From Bacillota bacterium (GTDB taxonomy: Bacteria > Bacillota_E > Sulfobacillia > Sulfobacillales > Sulfobacillaceae), in NCBI GenBank assembly GCA_021802375.1, contig JAKAAL010000239.1, positions 1 through 6,599 of the forward strand: DNA of 6,599 nt, given 5' to 3'. The notes beneath the pieces are model-generated. The model was not told the DNA's origin. It did not search any database and was given only the letters and a program-made list of their open reading frames with translations. Positions 5,781 through 6,599 of this stretch are shown here, piece after piece. The first letter of the stretch is position 1, and each line of letters starts with the position of its first letter. The position numbers and the translations under genes were made by a program.

Positions 5781-5870
5781 GGCCAAGTAATCGCGCCCTA
5801 CTTCAATCCACCGCTGGGGCGTACTAAGCGCGAACGCTGTTTCATTATCGCCCGAAGGCAGGTTTTGCAT
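5586..5870 (-). CDS. ctaB: Protoheme IX farnesyltransferase (heme O synthase), N-terminal part, truncated
   Basis: CtaB/CyoE is a UbiA-family membrane prenyltransferase that attaches a farnesyl group to heme b to make heme O, the precursor of heme A needed by this oxidase. The ATG at 5870 is 17 bases after the stop of the 72-residue gene, with only a weak G-rich Shine-Dalgarno. Residues 27-36 (DYLALTKPGI) match the LTKP start of the first helix. Helices follow at about 36-52 and 60-78. The prenyl-diphosphate Mg motif NxxxDxxxD is Asn79, Asp83 and Asp87, followed by MDRT (90-93). The frame then gives one Pro and a stop, which come from inverted ctaE DNA. Full-length family members run to roughly 280-310 residues, so about two-thirds is missing. 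The cut is at the same fold-back junction that breaks ctaE, so the gene is probably intact in the organism. Confidence 0.88.
   Translation of the reverse strand: MQNLPSGDNETAFALSTPQRWIEVGRDYLALTKPGIVVWLMITAYCAMVVASHGVPPWGVTLWTLGGLAVSAGGAHAVNMWYDRDIDQIMDRTP
5592..5600. other. Fold-back junction between ctaE and inverted ctaB
   Basis: The + strand reads as ctaE up to 5599, and the minus strand reads as ctaB down to about 5592, where the conserved Asp-Arg-Thr codons (gat cgc act) lie. The bases at about 5592-5599 (AGTGCGAT) fit both genes, indicating a short shared sequence of 7-8 bases at the crossover. This is typical of template-switch chimeras and of microhomology-mediated inversions. Confidence 0.85.
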
Positions 5871-5887
5871 CCCGTATTCCCTACCCC

Positions 5888-6106
5888 CTATCCGGATATT
5901 CCTGGCCCTTGTGGTTGCGTCTGCTTGACGGGGCGATCCATCGGCTTTTGGTATTCGCGGTCAAACGATAGCGCCCAATGACGAAGCAGCAAGACCATCG
6001 TGGTCATGACAACGAGTTGGAAAATCCACCAGAAAATATCCCACCAATGGGAGATACCCGGGGAATGAGGGATGCGGAAGGGAAGAGTCGGAAAAAAGTG
6101 ATGCAT
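5888..6106 (-). CDS. 72-residue single-helix protein of the oxidase operon
   Basis: The minus-strand ATG at 6106-6104 is preceded by AAAGGAGA (6120-6113) with a 6-base spacer; the stop is TAG at 5890-5888. The product starts with a His-, Phe- and Pro-rich segment (MHHFFPTLPF), has one hydrophobic helix at about residues 22-42 rich in Trp (WWDIFWW), and ends in a charged, Pro- and Gln-rich tail. In restored operon order it lies between ctaE (39-base gap) and ctaB (17-base gap). That is where small subunit IV-like or assembly proteins often occur. I see no clear similarity to CtaF, CtaG or SURF1, so the function is left open. It lies entirely inside the inverted segment and is itself intact. 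Confidence 0.65.
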   Translation of the reverse strand: MHHFFPTLPFRIPHSPGISHWWDIFWWIFQLVVMTTMVLLLRHWALSFDREYQKPMDRPVKQTQPQGPGISG

Positions 6107-6145
6107 GGTTAATCTCCTTTCTCTTGCCGATTTAGCAAAGTCGAG

Positions 6146-6598
6146 CTAGATTAAGAAAAACGCAATCCAAAGTGCCACCCATCCCATCGCCACGAGTGAC
6201 CAAAAGCGTGAACTCGCTTCCAAGTCCCAATGACTTTCGGGTGAATAACCCACCCGCATCCCGCGCGACCGCGCGGCGAATAGTACAAAGAGCCCCAATA
6301 GGTCGTAAAATAGCCAAAATCCCGTAGCCGCCCAGAAAACTTCGAGCGATGGCATCTTGATGGGATACCCACCTGCCCGAACGCCAATCCACGTAAGAAT
6401 AACCAAGACAAAGGCTAACGCCCCAAGCCAAAAAGCTCCGTGTAGTCGCTTTAGTATGGCTTCATGGTCTCCCTGTTCAGCCGCCATATTGGCACGCTTG
6501 GCCTGAATCGCACTCCATAACATGACGATGGTCACTGCGGCCCCCAACCACTGGCTATAGGGGCCGACCTTCGAACCGGCGATGAGATAACGCACGGC
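6146..6598 (-). CDS. ctaE: Cytochrome c oxidase subunit III, residues 39-188, cut by the window edge
   Basis: This minus-strand frame is open at the right edge and stops with TAG at 6148-6146. Its first 31 codons duplicate residues 39-69 of the ctaE copy starting at 5394; the rest is the part missing there. A GTG at 6595 looks like a start but is internal Val40. With full-length numbering there are helices at about 92-112, 126-148 and 168-187, in addition to the first two. The C-terminal pattern HWDLEASSRFW matches the COX3 signature HW..EAA..YWH, but with Ser where the His is usually found. Subunit III stabilises subunit I and supports proton uptake at the D-channel entrance, which is notable given the altered entrance in this subunit I. 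I call it CtaE from the C-terminal motif, the helix count and the operon position. Confidence 0.85.
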   Translation of the reverse strand, partial: AVRYLIAGSKVGPYSQWLGAAVTIVMLWSAIQAKRANMAAEQGDHEAILKRLHGAFWLGALAFVLVILTWIGVRAGGYPIKMPSLEVFWAATGFWLFYDLLGLFVLFAARSRGMRVGYSPESHWDLEASSRFWSLVAMGWVALWIAFFLI

Positions 6599-6599
6599 A
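6507..6599 (-). repeat. 93-bp perfect inverted repeat, right copy (window edge)
   Basis: This is the exact reverse complement of 5507-5599, ending at the last base of the window. The repeat may extend beyond the edge. If it does, the sequence would continue as a large palindrome back through ctaE and ctaD. Confidence 0.97.

Noticed and set aside
5507..6599. Mobile element or insertion sequence bounded by 93-bp inverted repeats
   Set aside because: The repeats are ctaE coding sequence, the interior is ordinary oxidase operon genes, and there is no transposase or target duplication.

Overview
This window reads as a respiratory gene cluster of a Gram-positive-type bacterium. Most genes start behind strong AGGAGG-like ribosome binding sites, one starts with TTG, and the base composition looks roughly balanced by eye. 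The core is an A-type (aa3-like) heme-copper cytochrome c oxidase operon: CuA subunit II, subunit I, subunit III, a small one-helix protein and the heme O synthase CtaB. Upstream is a Tat-exported blue-copper-like protein. No gene product contains a CXXCH heme c motif and subunit II has no cytochrome c tail, so the cupredoxin is the obvious candidate electron donor. A cupredoxin feeding an aa3-like oxidase recalls acidophilic iron or sulfur oxidisers, and Sulfobacillus-type Firmicutes are my best guess. That is inference from context, not a database match.

Layout. Positions 1-258 hold two tiny single-helix membrane proteins, one per strand, whose stop codons nearly touch. From 353 everything runs on the + strand: two short two-helix membrane proteins that look like divergent copies of each other (353-586, 665-979), an unrecognised six-helix membrane protein (1010-1789), the Tat cupredoxin (1891-2532), ctaC (2601-3422), ctaD (3474-5357) and the start of ctaE (5394-5599).

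At 5599 the sequence folds back on itself. From 5600 to the right edge the DNA is the downstream part of the same operon in reverse orientation: the 5' part of ctaB, a 72-residue protein gene, then ctaE from its 3' end back to codon 39. The last 93 bases (6507-6599) are the exact reverse complement of 5507-5599. Flipping 5600-6506 restores a seamless 188-residue subunit III followed by the small gene and ctaB in normal operon order. The simplest explanation is a fold-back chimera (amplification or assembly artefact, or a real inverted duplication) at a short shared sequence. The natural order is therefore cupredoxin - ctaC - ctaD - ctaE - small protein - ctaB.

The most interesting biology is in subunit I. 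It keeps all the metal ligands and the cross-link tyrosine, but by my alignment from memory it lacks the canonical K-channel lysine (Ala406), has Glu in place of the D-channel entrance Asp (Glu186), and has lost several charged residues around the heme propionates and Mg site (Asn451, Asn456, Trp526). It also has about 95 extra N-terminal residues with two additional membrane helices.
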